Part shown: in pieces, positions 14,269 to 23,838 of the stretch
Layout: each line of letters starts with the position of its first letter
How positions within the stretch are numbered: the stretch's first letter is position 1
From: Microbulbifer variabilis
GTDB lineage: Bacteria; Pseudomonadota; Gammaproteobacteria; Pseudomonadales; Cellvibrionaceae
Length of the DNA stretch: 64,000 bases
Direction of reading: 5' to 3'
Assembly (NCBI RefSeq): GCF_020524905.1
Contig: NZ_JAIVKI010000002.1
Span: 310,001-374,000 of the forward strand
The notes under the pieces: generated by a model
Seen by the model: the letters and a program-made list of their open reading frames with translations, nothing else
Told to the model about the DNA's origin: nothing
Databases searched by the model: none
Made by a program: the position numbers and the translations under genes

Positions 14269-15258
14269 ATGTTTTTTACAAGGTTGTATCAGGCCTCTTT
14301 TCTAAAATCTGCAGCTTTTCTGATGTGTTTAGTGCTGTCCTGGTCAATGGATAGCCACTCCCAGCCCTATGCCTATCACACTCCTGCTGAATATCTCAGA
14401 GAGACCAAGCCCATAATTATTCCAGGAAACATTTTTGTGACAGGAATTGTTCCCCAAAAGAATTATGTGCCGAGTCATCTAAAAGAATTTGGTTTTTATC
14501 ACTCGGGTTGGGAGGAAGATGATATACCTGAAGTCGCAAAATTCTCTACATTTGTAGACGTTTGGTATTTCGATAAAGCCTTAATGGAAACTGCCAGGAG
14601 GCATGGATTAAAAATCTGGGTGGCACTGGCCCCTATTTTTTTTAAGGACTTTGGTAAGAATAAACAAGAGGATTATCGAGAACACTGGGAAAAAGCTAAG
14701 CAAGAATTAATCCCTTTCAAAGATATTATTTACGCCTTTGACCCCCTCGATGAGCCGTTCCAGAGATCTTTACTACCTGATAAAGAGTTGAAAGCCTATC
14801 TTGAAGAAATTGGTGAGCTTATCCGGCAAGATTTTCCTTCGGCAAAGCTGGCAATCACATTCACACATAATACAGTGAACCAAGCGAGATTTCAGTTGAT
14901 TGTGCCGGAAAACTTCAATTTATTTGGAGTTGATTATTATTACGAAGTGGACTTCCAAGATAAGATTGTTAAAAAATTAATGAGAAAAACTCAGCACATG
15001 GATGCTAAGTATTATTTAATTCCTCGGGGATTTAAAACAACAAATAAAGATTACGGGGTTTTATCGGAAACAGAGCTTTTGTTAAGAGCCCGACAGGCCT
15101 ACAATTTTGCAGTTTCAAACTCTAAGGTGGAAGTGATTTTTCCCTTCCATTGGAAAGGGTTTGTGGAAAATTCAAAAAATTACGTTGGAGTTGAGAATAT
15201 ACCATTATTGAGAAGTGAGTATGAGAAAATTGGTAGAGCAATATCTAGAGACCGGTGA
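14269..15258 (+). CDS. Exported protein of unknown function, possibly TIM-barrel glycosidase-like
   Basis: I do not recognise a named family. The 329 residues begin with a hydrophobic export signal (about residues 13-27, AAFLMCLVLSWSM, then a likely cleavage near SHS-QP), so the protein is probably periplasmic or secreted. Features such as LKIWVALAPIF, IYAFDPLDEPF near residue 158, AKLAITFTH and NLFGVDYYYE alternate short hydrophobic strands with acidic residues at strand ends, as in (beta/alpha)8 glycoside hydrolases. DEP and YYE would be candidate acid residues; this is inference. The gene is clearly AT-richer than the atp genes before it, which suggests acquisition. The downstream VOC gene follows by only about 20 bp. 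Confidence 0.6.
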   Translation: MFFTRLYQASFLKSAAFLMCLVLSWSMDSHSQPYAYHTPAEYLRETKPIIIPGNIFVTGIVPQKNYVPSHLKEFGFYHSGWEEDDIPEVAKFSTFVDVWYFDKALMETARRHGLKIWVALAPIFFKDFGKNKQEDYREHWEKAKQELIPFKDIIYAFDPLDEPFQRSLLPDKELKAYLEEIGELIRQDFPSAKLAITFTHNTVNQARFQLIVPENFNLFGVDYYYEVDFQDKIVKKLMRKTQHMDAKYYLIPRGFKTTNKDYGVLSETELLLRARQAYNFAVSNSKVEVIFPFHWKGFVENSKNYVGVENIPLLRSEYEKIGRAISRDR

Positions 15259-15280
15259 TTAATTGCGGGAGTTATTTCCG

Positions 15281-15718
15281 ATGGTAAAAAATCCAGACCA
15301 TGTCACAGTCGCGGTTACGGAACTAGAGGAAAGCAGGAAGTTTTTTGAATTGCTAGGTTTTGAATTAAAAATAACCGATGTTATTTCTGGGGAAGAAGTT
15401 GCTAAATATATGGATGTACCCGATGTAGAAGCTGATCACTTAACGATGGTTTTAAGTGGGGCTGAACCAAGATTTGAAATTCAACTACTACACTTTAGAA
15501 ATCCAAAGATATTTTCGGATAGTAAAATATTGAATCTGGCGCGTCCTGGGTACAACCATCTTTGTTTCAGGGTGGAAAACATTGAGTTGGCAGTGGATCA
15601 CTTAAAAAAAAATGGTGTTCGGATTCGTAGTGACATCTTAGAGTACTTACATAGGAAGTTGGTTTATATTGAGGGTCCGGAATATATCACCGTGGAGCTG
15701 GCTGAATGGCTTTCATAG
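15281..15718 (+). CDS. VOC (glyoxalase/bleomycin resistance/dioxygenase) superfamily protein
   Basis: Small metalloenzyme-type fold built of paired beta-alpha-beta-beta-beta units. The first unit starts NPDHVTVAVTELEESRKFFELLGFEL, where the His is a likely metal ligand. The second has YNHLCFRVENIELAVDHLKKNGV, with its His as another ligand, and the C-terminal EGPEYITVELAEW supplies the usual Glu. I prefer ATG 15281, with GGGAG ten bases upstream, giving 145 residues; a TTG at 15263 is in frame. The substrate cannot be read from the sequence. AT-rich like the preceding gene. Confidence 0.8.
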   Translation: MVKNPDHVTVAVTELEESRKFFELLGFELKITDVISGEEVAKYMDVPDVEADHLTMVLSGAEPRFEIQLLHFRNPKIFSDSKILNLARPGYNHLCFRVENIELAVDHLKKNGVRIRSDILEYLHRKLVYIEGPEYITVELAEWLS

Positions 15719-15882
15719 ATTTGAAATAGGGTTAGTACTATTTTTTAGTATTTGTGACAATCTTCGATGTTTTCCTTATTTAGCTGGATTAAACAGTAAC
15801 TAATCTTTCAGTGGCACAAAAAACTCTCGAAAAAAAATAATAGTCTCATAAACTGTGACCTCCTATTCTCAGGGAGAAAATC

Positions 15883-16515
15883 ATGTCTAATAATCTTATT
15901 TTTTACACTAACCCCCAGTCACGTGGATGCATAGTGCGCTGGATGCTGGAAGAGCTAGGTTTATCGTATCGCACAGAGGTACTTGAGTACGGTGAATCCA
16001 TGAAAACGCCCAAATACTTGGCAATTAATCCAATGGGTAAGGTGCCAACTCTGATTCACGGTGAGAGAATCATTACAGAAGCGGCGGCTATTTGTGTTTA
16101 CCTGGCAGAAGTTTTTGGCAATGCTGAACTGGCCCCAAAGAATGATGATGAGAAAGCCAGCTACTACCGTTGGATGTTCTTTGCATCTGGGCCCCTGGAG
16201 TCGGCCGTTGTGAACAAGCATATCTTTGGAGAGGATGCTAGTGCAGACAAGCAGCAGATGCTCGGTTACGGAACTTACCAATTGGCACTGGATACTCTCT
16301 CTGAATTGATAAAAGCCAATGACTATATTTTGGGTGATCGGTTTACAGCGGCGGATGTATATATTGGCTCCCAACTTGCTTGGGGCATGCAGTTTGGCAC
16401 CATTGAGAAGCGAAAAGAGTTTCAGGAGTATGTTGAGCGCTTGTCTAAGCGCGAGGCTTTTCAGCGTGCTCATGTTCTTGATCAAGCACTGTTGGAAGAG
16501 GTTGGTGAGGCCTAG
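15883..16515 (+). CDS. Glutathione S-transferase family protein
   Basis: Thioredoxin-fold N-domain (LIFYTNPQSRGCIVRWMLEEL ... NPMGKVPTLIHGERIITEAAAICVYLAE) followed by an all-helical C-domain with DYILGDRFTAADVYIGSQL. The MGKVPTL cis-Pro and the TEAAAI glutathione gamma-glutamyl contact are intact. The 210 residues fit the family. It starts at ATG 15883 after AGGGAGAAAATC. A strong terminator follows. It probably conjugates glutathione to electrophiles; the substrate is unknown. Confidence 0.88.
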   Translation: MSNNLIFYTNPQSRGCIVRWMLEELGLSYRTEVLEYGESMKTPKYLAINPMGKVPTLIHGERIITEAAAICVYLAEVFGNAELAPKNDDEKASYYRWMFFASGPLESAVVNKHIFGEDASADKQQMLGYGTYQLALDTLSELIKANDYILGDRFTAADVYIGSQLAWGMQFGTIEKRKEFQEYVERLSKREAFQRAHVLDQALLEEVGEA

Positions 16516-16540
16516 CTGAAATATCTCTAGTCAATATTAA

Positions 16541-16564
16541 AAGCCCCGTTTACCGGGGTTTTTT
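16541..16564 (+). terminator. Intrinsic terminator after the GST gene
   Basis: CCCCG and CGGGG pair around TTTAC, extended by AA/TT, and are followed by a run of six T residues, 26 bases after the GST stop. Confidence 0.85.
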
Positions 16565-16779
16565 GATCTTGAGTTTTAAATCCGAAGATACTTGTTTGAC
16601 GTACAAGTGCATCATTATCTATCTGTGACTATTTACCATTCACGTTGAATTTATTCATGCTTATTTCAATCCCTCATTCGCTTTAGTCCGTGACCTCCCT
16701 TAATTTCAAAACAGCTACTCTATCTATAAGACGTTTCTTTCCACGATATGATGATTATATTTCTAATTCTTCTTACTGA

Positions 16780-17574
16780 ATGAGTATTGATAGCGACAAA
16801 CCCAAGAGTGAGCGGGCCGTCTTGCGTGAGCAAATGGATGCCAGCCTGCATGAATATGAGCGCCAGAGTCGCTCTTTATTATTGTCATCTGTTGCCGCAG
16901 GATTGGAGATAGGCTTCAGTTTTTTCCTGATGATGGCGTTGTTTAGTTGTTTTCATCAGGAATTGGGAAAACCAGCGTTGCACCTTGTGTTGTCATTGAG
17001 CTATCCCGTTGGTTTCATCCTAGTCATTATCGGTCGAACAGATCTTTTTACTGAGCATACGACTCTTGCAATTCTTCCTGTTGTGGATAGAAGACAGCGG
17101 TTACGGGATTTAGGGCGTATTTGGGGATTAATTTATCTGGGCAATATGATTGGTGCTTTTGTATTTGCACTTATGCTGGTGAGTTATGCCTTGGTCAGCC
17201 AAAACATTATTCAGGCGGGGTTTGATTATTATGGGCAGAAGCTCATTGATGAAAGTAATGTTGCGCTGTTTCTAGGGGCGATTCTGGCCGGGTGGCTGAT
17301 GGGATTGCTCGGTTGGTTGGTCTCATCCAGTACGGATACGATTGGCCGAATAACTGTTATTGCCATAGTGACCTTTGTTATTGGCCTGGGAAGCTTGCCG
17401 CATTGTATTGCGGGAGCCGTAGCCATCTTTAGTGCCTGGATAGGTGGAGCAGGAGTTGTTGATTTGATAGAGCTGCTGCGCTTTCAACTCATTGCCACTT
17501 TGGGTAATACCTTTGGTGGAGCGGTGTTTGTAGGGCTGTTGAAGTATGGCTATATCACCAATAATTTGCCTTGA
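16780..17574 (+). CDS. Formate/nitrite transporter (FNT) family channel, YfdC-like
   Basis: Inner-membrane pentameric channel family for small monovalent anions. The 264 residues carry a charged cytoplasmic N-terminus (KSERAVLREQMDASLHEYERQ) and six hydrophobic segments. FNT-type turns include SYPVGFILVIIGRTDLFTEHTT and LGNTFGGAVFVGLLKYGY. The GRTDLFTEHT stretch and long N-terminal helix resemble the E. coli YfdC branch rather than FocA or NirC, so the transported ion is uncertain. No clear ribosome binding site; the ATG at 16780 fits the family start. It is the last gene of the AT-richer block between atpC and glmU. Confidence 0.82.
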   Translation: MSIDSDKPKSERAVLREQMDASLHEYERQSRSLLLSSVAAGLEIGFSFFLMMALFSCFHQELGKPALHLVLSLSYPVGFILVIIGRTDLFTEHTTLAILPVVDRRQRLRDLGRIWGLIYLGNMIGAFVFALMLVSYALVSQNIIQAGFDYYGQKLIDESNVALFLGAILAGWLMGLLGWLVSSSTDTIGRITVIAIVTFVIGLGSLPHCIAGAVAIFSAWIGGAGVVDLIELLRFQLIATLGNTFGGAVFVGLLKYGYITNNLP

Positions 17575-17647
17575 TTGATATGTGTATCTCCTAATTGAAG
17601 CTGTATGGGCACCCAGAGGCCTTATTCCTAAGGCTAGTGCAAATAGC

Positions 17648-17668
17648 GCCCGGCAGTTACTGCCGGGC
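17648..17668. terminator. Strong hairpin between convergent genes
   Basis: GCCCGGCAG and CTGCCGGGC form a perfect 9-bp stem with a TTA loop. It lies between the plus-strand FNT gene and the minus-strand amidohydrolase gene. No T-run follows on either strand, so termination is plausible but unproven. Confidence 0.5.
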
Positions 17669-17694
17669 TATGGGCTAGGGACACAACCTGGTTA

Positions 17695-20600
17695 TTAGTG
17701 TACCCAGTGGTGGCGCTCCATTTTCTCCTGCAGTGCTTCCGCAGTTGGTGCGGGCATGGCGCTGATAGGGAGGCGCTCGTGGAAGAATGCCAGACGTTCG
17801 CCAGCACCCATTTCGTTCATGGTTTCCGCCTCAAACACTCGGCCGTTGATCACCGTATAGGTAATGTTCTCCGACAGGCGCAGGTTGTCCAGGGGGTTAC
17901 CGTCGATCACGATCAGGTCAGCCAGTTTACCCGCTTCGATGCTACCGACATCGCCGTCCATGCCCAGGTAGCGCGCACCGTCAATGGTGCCTGCGCGGAA
18001 GGCCTCCCAGGGTGTAAAGCCGCCCTGCTCCATCATCCACAGCTCCCAATGCGCACCTAGGCCTTCACGCTGGCCGTGGGCGCCGATATGTATGGTGACG
18101 CCCTCGTCGCGCAGCTGCTTGGCCTGGCGTGCAACATTAAAGTGGTTGTAGTGGGCATCCGGCGCAGTGGGGCGGCGGATAGAACGAGGGTTAACGATAA
18201 AGTCCGGGGTAAAGCGGGTCAGTCGCTCGTTTTTCCATACCTCGGTGCGGTCATACCAGTACTCTTCACCCCAGAGGCCGCCATAGGCCACTACGAAGGT
18301 CGGTGTATAACCAACCTGAGTTTGGCTCCACAGCTGCTCCACATCACTGTAGACATTGGCAATTGGTAGGGAGTGCTCGATGCCGGTGTGACCATCCACA
18401 ATCATATTCATATTGTGTTGATACTTACCGCCGCCTTCGGGCACTACCATGATGCCGGCTTCGCGGGCTGCCTGCAGTACCTGTTGGCGTTGGTCGCGGC
18501 GGGGCTGGTTGTAGCTTTTCACCGAGATGGCACCCATTTCCTTGAGACGGTTTACGTGGAATTGGGCATCTTCCAGGGAGTTGATCTTAGCTTTGTAGCC
18601 CGGACCTTTAGCACCGTAAAGAATGGTGCCAGTAGAGAAGATACGCGGTCCGGTAATCAGGCCTGCCTTTTGCATTTCTGCGGCGGAGAAGATCTCGCTG
18701 CTGTCATTGGAGGGGTCGTGAATCGTGGTTACCCCAAATGCCAGGCTGGAGAAAAGGTTCCAATTCTGCTGCGGAATAATCTCTTCGCGCCCCTGGGCGC
18801 CATGAGCATGGGCGTCAATCAATCCCGGTAGCACGGTTTTTCCGGTTACGTCGATGCGCTTCGCCTCAGGGGGAATTTTCACTTCCGCAGCGGTGCCCAC
18901 GGCGATAATGCGGTTACCTCGAAACAGTACAACGCCATCATCGATAATTTCGTGGGTGTTCTCCGCATCGCGCATGGTGACCACCTTACCGCCGGTCAGG
19001 GCGACGAGGCCAGCGCGATTGTCAAAAGCCTGCTCAAAGCTCAGGTTAATACCTTCGGAAACGGGTTCTGGCAGTTCCTCTGGGGCACCGGCGACAAAGC
19101 TAAAGGCATCTTTCAAATCGCGCTCGAACAGCTTGGGTCCGTGAGCCCAGCCCAGGGTGTTGCTATCGGCGGACCAATGTAGATATTCACCGGCGCGCTT
19201 AGACACCTGGGTGACTTTAACCGCCTTGCTATCGGGGCCGATAACCTCAGACTTGCCGGTGTGCATAAACGGAGCGACAAAGGCTTTGAAGTCCTGGGTA
19301 AAGGCGACCCATTTGCCGTCGGGGGATAAGCGAAAGGAGGTGATCTCGGCGCCGTACAAATGCTCGCGTTCGTCTTTCCCTTGGAGATTTGTACTCTTTA
19401 GCACACGCTTGCCGCCGTCAGCGTATTGGTACTCGGAGAAATAGAGGCGATCTTCACTGGCACCAAAGTGAGGCTCATAACCGGACTTTACTACCCGGCG
19501 CTGCCAGTCGCCGTCGGCGTCTGCCAAGTAGATACCCGGCTCTAGGGAGTACTCGGGGCTCAGTAGATAGCCGCCGGTAAAGCGGCGGTAAGCCACCATG
19601 TTGCCGCTGGGAGAGAAACCAGGTTCAACGTATAGGCCGGGCTGTTTGGTAATGTTCTTGCCGTGACCGTTGCGGGCGGAAACCACGCGTACATGGCCTA
19701 GTTTTTGGTCATCCCAAGTGACGTAGGTGATTTTGCGACCGTCTCGGGACCAGCTGGGGTAGAATTCAAAGTGGTCATTTTGACGGGTCAGGCGGCGGCG
19801 CTCACCGCTATCGATATCCTGAATATAAATCTTACCCAAAGCCTGGAAAGCGACCTGCTTGCCGTTGGGAGATTTTTGCGCCCAGCGAATCATCTTCACA
19901 TCGAAGGTTTCCGGGGCCACCTCCACCGGGAAGCGCACCGCATCGGCGACCTGTTTCTCGACCTGCACATGGGCTTCAATTGGCGCGACGCTGTCACCAT
20001 TTATTGAGATGCGCAGAAATTTGCCGCCGGTCCATACGATCAGTGATTCGCCATCGGGCATCCAGTCGTATTGCACATAGTTCCCGTGCGGGCCGAATAT
20101 TTCTTGCAAGTCGCGTTCAAGGCCGGCATAGACAGGTATTTCAAGGCCGGTTTCCAGGTCTTTCAGGAACAGAGAGGTCCGATTGTCCTGACGGCGGATA
20201 AAGGCAAGTTTGCTGCCATCTGGTGAGGGTACCGGAGCGATTGCACCGCCGGGACCGGAGATAAAGATCTCCTCTTCACCGTCCTGCAAGTCGTAGCGAT
20301 TGATCGCAAAAATCTCCTGGGTAGAGTTTTTGTTGTATTCCCAAACTGTACCTGGAGTGGTATCGATGGAGTAGTAGACGTAGCGTCCATCCGGTGAGAA
20401 AGCCGGGTCTCCAATATTTTTCTGGGCGATATCGCCACCGATGCGCTCTTTCAGTTGTCGCCCTTCACCTCCACCGTAGTGGTACATCCAGATTTCCCCA
20501 GCGGGAATGCTGCGCTCGGACATAAAGCCTTTGCGTGCCACCAGATATTGGCCATCGGGGCTCCAACTGGGTGAGTGCAGCAGGTTCTCCTTTTCGGTAG

Positions 20601-21045
20601 TGAGCTGGCGAAGGTTGCTGCCATTGCGATCCATCAGCCAGATATTGTCGGCGCCATCGCGGTCGCTGATAAATACGATAGTCTTGCCATCTGGGCTAAA
20701 GCGCGGCTGCATGTTCCATGCGATTTCATTGGTCAGGGCTACCGCCTCACCGCCAGCGACAGGCACCGTGTAGATATCGCCAAGCATATCGAACAGGATG
20801 GTTTTACCGTCCGGGCTGATGTCCAGGTTGCTCCAGGTGGTCTCGTGGGTGTCCAGCTGGATCGGCTTGAATTCGTAGGGCGGCCTGTTGATATCCCAGG
20901 ACTGCTCTTTCTGCTTTTCTTCCTGCGCTTCCTGTCCTTTTGAGACTTCCTCTGTCACCGCTAATACTCCTGCAGGCAGGGACAGCGCCAGAGCTGCCAG
21001 TGCCAATAGAGTGCGGAGTGGTTTTTTTTGATCGATCTTATTCAT
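17695..21045 (-). CDS. Exported TolB-type propeller / amidohydrolase fusion protein
   Basis: Large exported protein of 1116 residues. A signal sequence (TLLALAALALSLPAGVLA) is followed by about 600 residues of TolB/WD40-like blades with repeated SPDGKTI, SPDGQYL and SPDGRYV motifs. The C-terminal amidohydrolase (imidazolonepropionase/prolidase-like) domain has the metal-binding HxH in LPGLIDAHAHGAQG near residue 742, GHTGIEHSLP, and GKLADLIVIDGNPL. Such fusions are annotated as amidohydrolases or peptidases of unknown substrate in marine Gammaproteobacteria. The start at 21045 (MNKIDQKK) is supported by GGGGGGA about eight bases upstream; an ATG 21 bases earlier lies before that site. Confidence 0.85.
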   Translation of the reverse strand: MNKIDQKKPLRTLLALAALALSLPAGVLAVTEEVSKGQEAQEEKQKEQSWDINRPPYEFKPIQLDTHETTWSNLDISPDGKTILFDMLGDIYTVPVAGGEAVALTNEIAWNMQPRFSPDGKTIVFISDRDGADNIWLMDRNGSNLRQLTTEKENLLHSPSWSPDGQYLVARKGFMSERSIPAGEIWMYHYGGGEGRQLKERIGGDIAQKNIGDPAFSPDGRYVYYSIDTTPGTVWEYNKNSTQEIFAINRYDLQDGEEEIFISGPGGAIAPVPSPDGSKLAFIRRQDNRTSLFLKDLETGLEIPVYAGLERDLQEIFGPHGNYVQYDWMPDGESLIVWTGGKFLRISINGDSVAPIEAHVQVEKQVADAVRFPVEVAPETFDVKMIRWAQKSPNGKQVAFQALGKIYIQDIDSGERRRLTRQNDHFEFYPSWSRDGRKITYVTWDDQKLGHVRVVSARNGHGKNITKQPGLYVEPGFSPSGNMVAYRRFTGGYLLSPEYSLEPGIYLADADGDWQRRVVKSGYEPHFGASEDRLYFSEYQYADGGKRVLKSTNLQGKDEREHLYGAEITSFRLSPDGKWVAFTQDFKAFVAPFMHTGKSEVIGPDSKAVKVTQVSKRAGEYLHWSADSNTLGWAHGPKLFERDLKDAFSFVAGAPEELPEPVSEGINLSFEQAFDNRAGLVALTGGKVVTMRDAENTHEIIDDGVVLFRGNRIIAVGTAAEVKIPPEAKRIDVTGKTVLPGLIDAHAHGAQGREEIIPQQNWNLFSSLAFGVTTIHDPSNDSSEIFSAAEMQKAGLITGPRIFSTGTILYGAKGPGYKAKINSLEDAQFHVNRLKEMGAISVKSYNQPRRDQRQQVLQAAREAGIMVVPEGGGKYQHNMNMIVDGHTGIEHSLPIANVYSDVEQLWSQTQVGYTPTFVVAYGGLWGEEYWYDRTEVWKNERLTRFTPDFIVNPRSIRRPTAPDAHYNHFNVARQAKQLRDEGVTIHIGAHGQREGLGAHWELWMMEQGGFTPWEAFRAGTIDGARYLGMDGDVGSIEAGKLADLIVIDGNPLDNLRLSENITYTVINGRVFEAETMNEMGAGERLAFFHERLPISAMPAPTAEALQEKMERHHWVH

Positions 21046-21261
21046 GGGCAAATCCCCCCACCGCATTCTTCTGCGCTGGCTCTTACTGTTCTGTTGTAGT
21101 GGGTAATGTACTGATTTTCAGGGGGGTTAAATTACCGGTATCGCGGTCCGGCGGCAATCGCGATGAGCTGGGCGACAAGCTGTCACCTCGGGTTGAGTTA
21201 GTCGGGGCGAGTGGCCACAATGCTGCCAATTTTTAGAAATTTAGTGGGACTTAACACCAAT

Positions 21262-22623
21262 ATGACTATCGACGTTGTGATTTTAGCCGCGGGCAAAGGC
21301 TCCCGTATGCGATCTGACCTGCCCAAAGTGCTGCACCCGATTGGCGGAATTCCCATGTTGGGGCACGTGATTGAGACAGCGCGGCAGTTGCAGGGCGTCG
21401 AAATTACCGTAGTCATCGGTCACGGTGCAGATCAAGTGCGGGAGCGTTTTGCCGACAGCGGTGTGAAGTTTGTTGAGCAGACGGAACAACTAGGTACAGG
21501 TCATGCGGTGGCGCAGGCGATTCCCCAGTTCCGTGAGGAATCCACTGTGTTGGTGCTCTACGGGGATGTGCCGTTGGTCAGGGTGGGCACTTTACAGTCC
21601 CTGCTGTCGGCAGCGGATCATGGCCCCGCCCTACTCTCAGTAGAAATGGCCAACCCGGCAGGCTATGGGCGCATAGTGCGCGATGATAGTGGTCGTGTGC
21701 AGGCGATTGTCGAAGAAAAGGATGCCGATGCCGATACACGGGCTATCCGCGAGGTGAACACCGGTATCCTGGCAGCGCCGGCAGATTTACTGGCGCGTTG
21801 GTTGCCGGAGCTGTCTTGTGACAATGCTCAGGGCGAATACTACCTGACCGATGTCATCGCCCGTTCGGTCAGTGAGGGTATTGCGGTGACGGGCGAACGC
21901 GCCAGAGACACGCTGGAGGTGGCTGGCGTGAACAGTCGTGCCCAGCAGGCGCAAATGGAGCGAGCCCTGCAACACACCCGTGCAGTGGCATTGATGAATG
22001 CCGGAGTTACCCTGCTCGATCCGGCCAGAATCGACATCCGTGGCAGCCTCGAATGCGATACCGATGTCTCTATTGATATCAACTGTATCTTCGAAGGGAA
22101 GGTCTCTCTGGGTAAGGGAGTACAGGTTGGCCCCAATTGCCTGCTGAAAGACTGCCGCTTGGCGGATGGCACTCGTGTGGAGGCCAATTCGGTCATCGAG
22201 GGTGCCGATGTAGGTGAAGCCTGCACTATAGGACCCTTCGCCCGCCTGCGCCCTGGTACTGAGCTGGCTAATGGGGCCAAGGTGGGTAATTTTGTCGAAA
22301 CCAAAAAGGCCAAAGTGGGGGCCGGTAGCAAGATCAACCACCTTTCTTATGTGGGAGATTCGGTCTTGGGTGAGTCTGTGAATATCGGGGCCGGCACTAT
22401 CACCTGTAATTACGATGGTGTGAATAAGTCTCTCACTGAAATTGGCGACGGCGCTTTTATTGGTTCCAACACGGCCCTGGTGGCCCCGGTGAAAGTTGGC
22501 AGCGGAGCCACGGTCGGGGCGGGTTCCACCATCACCCGGGAAGTGGGTAGTGAGGAGCTGGCCGTGGCGCGGGGCAAGCAGCGCAATATCACCGGCTGGC
22601 AACGCCCGATAAAGGGAAATTAG
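21262..22623 (+). CDS. glmU: Bifunctional UDP-N-acetylglucosamine pyrophosphorylase / glucosamine-1-phosphate N-acetyltransferase
   Basis: Makes UDP-GlcNAc from glucosamine-1-phosphate, acetyl-CoA and UTP for peptidoglycan and LPS. The N-terminal uridylyltransferase has [22 protein letters not shown] and VLYGDVPLV. The C-terminal left-handed beta-helix runs in hexapeptide repeats from about residue 250, with the acetyltransferase segment [22 protein letters not shown]. The ATG at 21262 gives the family N-terminus and 453 residues; an in-frame ATG at 21211 would add 17 non-conserved residues. In related genomes glmU follows atpC directly and precedes glmR-glmS; here both junctions are interrupted. 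Confidence 0.96.
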   Translation: MTIDVVILAAGKGSRMRSDLPKVLHPIGGIPMLGHVIETARQLQGVEITVVIGHGADQVRERFADSGVKFVEQTEQLGTGHAVAQAIPQFREESTVLVLYGDVPLVRVGTLQSLLSAADHGPALLSVEMANPAGYGRIVRDDSGRVQAIVEEKDADADTRAIREVNTGILAAPADLLARWLPELSCDNAQGEYYLTDVIARSVSEGIAVTGERARDTLEVAGVNSRAQQAQMERALQHTRAVALMNAGVTLLDPARIDIRGSLECDTDVSIDINCIFEGKVSLGKGVQVGPNCLLKDCRLADGTRVEANSVIEGADVGEACTIGPFARLRPGTELANGAKVGNFVETKKAKVGAGSKINHLSYVGDSVLGESVNIGAGTITCNYDGVNKSLTEIGDGAFIGSNTALVAPVKVGSGATVGAGSTITREVGSEELAVARGKQRNITGWQRPIKGN

Positions 22624-22645
22624 GTTTTACCATTCCTATATTGAA

Positions 22646-22672
22646 CCCGCTGGAAAAACGAATTCCGGCGGG
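22646..22672 (+). terminator. Hairpin after glmU
   Basis: CCCGCTGG and CCGGCGGG pair, with one G-T wobble, around an 11-base loop 22 bases after the glmU stop. Only a short ATTT follows, so it is a weak intrinsic terminator candidate. Confidence 0.45.
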
Positions 22673-22682
22673 ATTTCACACC

Positions 22683-22697
22683 TCCCACCCGGTGGGA
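22683..22697. promoter_or_regulatory. Palindromic operator candidate upstream of the 2-oxo-acid dehydrogenase operon
   Basis: TCCCACC and GGTGGGA are perfect inverted arms with a single central base, 49 bases before the E1 alpha start. The position suits a repressor or activator site. The regulator is unknown. Confidence 0.35.
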
Positions 22698-22746
22698 TAG
22701 CTCCTTTCCATTAAACTTGCGCTTCGGGAACAAAAGGAATGGCCCG

Positions 22747-23838
22747 ATGCATAAGCCCAGAATGCAGCTGCTCGCCAGCTTCGATATCGCCTCTTTACAG
22801 TATCTGGATGAGTCAGGGCAAACCACTCAGGCGCTGCCCGACTTCGCCACCCCGGATACACTGGTTGCCCTATACCGGCAGATGACCCTGGCACGTATGG
22901 TGGATGATCGCGCGGTGAAGATGCAGCGTACCGGTCAGCTCGGTACCTACCCATCCAGCCTCGGACAGGAAGCCATTGGTGTGGGAGTAGGTGCCGCCAT
23001 GGCAAAAGAAGATATTTACTGCCCCAACTACCGGGAAACCGGCGCCCTTTTGGAACGCGGTGTGCGCATAGAGGAAATCTACGCTATTTGGGGGGGAGAT
23101 GAACGCGGCCAGAACTATCGCCATGCGCGCGAAGACCTGCCGCTAAGCGTACCGATAGCGACACAGATGCTGCATGGCGCCGGTGTTGCCTTTGCCCTCA
23201 AATATAAACACGAGCAATTGGGCGAGCCCATTCGCGCTGCGGTTACCAGTGGCGGCGACGGCGCCACCTCCAAGGGAGATTTTTATGAGGCTATCAACCT
23301 GGCGGGGGATTGGAAGTTACCGTTGGTGGTAGTGATCAACAACAACCAGTGGGCGATTTCCCTGCCCCGCTCCGGGCAAACCGCTTGCAAAACCCTTGCA
23401 CAGAAAGCGATTGCCGCAGGAATTCCCAGCTTGCAGGTGGATGGCAATGACGTGATCGCTGTTTACCAAGCCGTTTTAGAAGCGTTGCAGCAGGCCCATG
23501 CCGGCGGCGGCCCCTCGCTGATTGAGGCGGTAACTTATCGCCTGTGTGATCACACCACAGCCGATGACGCCAGCCGCTACCAACCACAGGAAGGGCTCAA
23601 GGAGGCTTGGAGCAAAGAGCCGCTGAGGCGGTTGAGAACCTATTTGGAAGGGCTGGGAATCTGGGGAGATGCACAGGAAGAGGAATTGCAGCGGGAGTTA
23701 AGAGAGATCCTGGAGGAGGCCGTTCGCGTGTATCGGCAAACGCCCCGGGATACGCCCACGGCTATTTTTGAGCATCTCTATGAAACATTGCCCGAGGCCT
23801 TCATCGAGCAATACCAGCAATTGCAGGGGGACAGCTGA
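22747..23838 (+). CDS. Thiamine-dependent 2-oxo-acid (pyruvate or branched-chain) dehydrogenase E1 component, alpha subunit
   Basis: The alpha subunit of an alpha2beta2 E1 binds ThDP-Mg and decarboxylates a 2-oxo acid. The ThDP motif runs from GGDGATSKGDFYEAINLAGDWKLP to NNNQWAIS; QRTGQLGTYPSSLGQEAIGVG and YRETGAL are typical of PdhA-type subunits. It starts at ATG 22747 after AAAGGAATGGCC, giving 363 residues. The stop overlaps the E1 beta start. Pyruvate versus branched-chain substrate cannot be decided from sequence alone; the N-terminal segment SLQYLDESGQTT resembles proteins labelled PdhA in marine gammaproteobacteria. Confidence 0.88.
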   Translation: MHKPRMQLLASFDIASLQYLDESGQTTQALPDFATPDTLVALYRQMTLARMVDDRAVKMQRTGQLGTYPSSLGQEAIGVGVGAAMAKEDIYCPNYRETGALLERGVRIEEIYAIWGGDERGQNYRHAREDLPLSVPIATQMLHGAGVAFALKYKHEQLGEPIRAAVTSGGDGATSKGDFYEAINLAGDWKLPLVVVINNNQWAISLPRSGQTACKTLAQKAIAAGIPSLQVDGNDVIAVYQAVLEALQQAHAGGGPSLIEAVTYRLCDHTTADDASRYQPQEGLKEAWSKEPLRRLRTYLEGLGIWGDAQEEELQRELREILEEAVRVYRQTPRDTPTAIFEHLYETLPEAFIEQYQQLQGDS

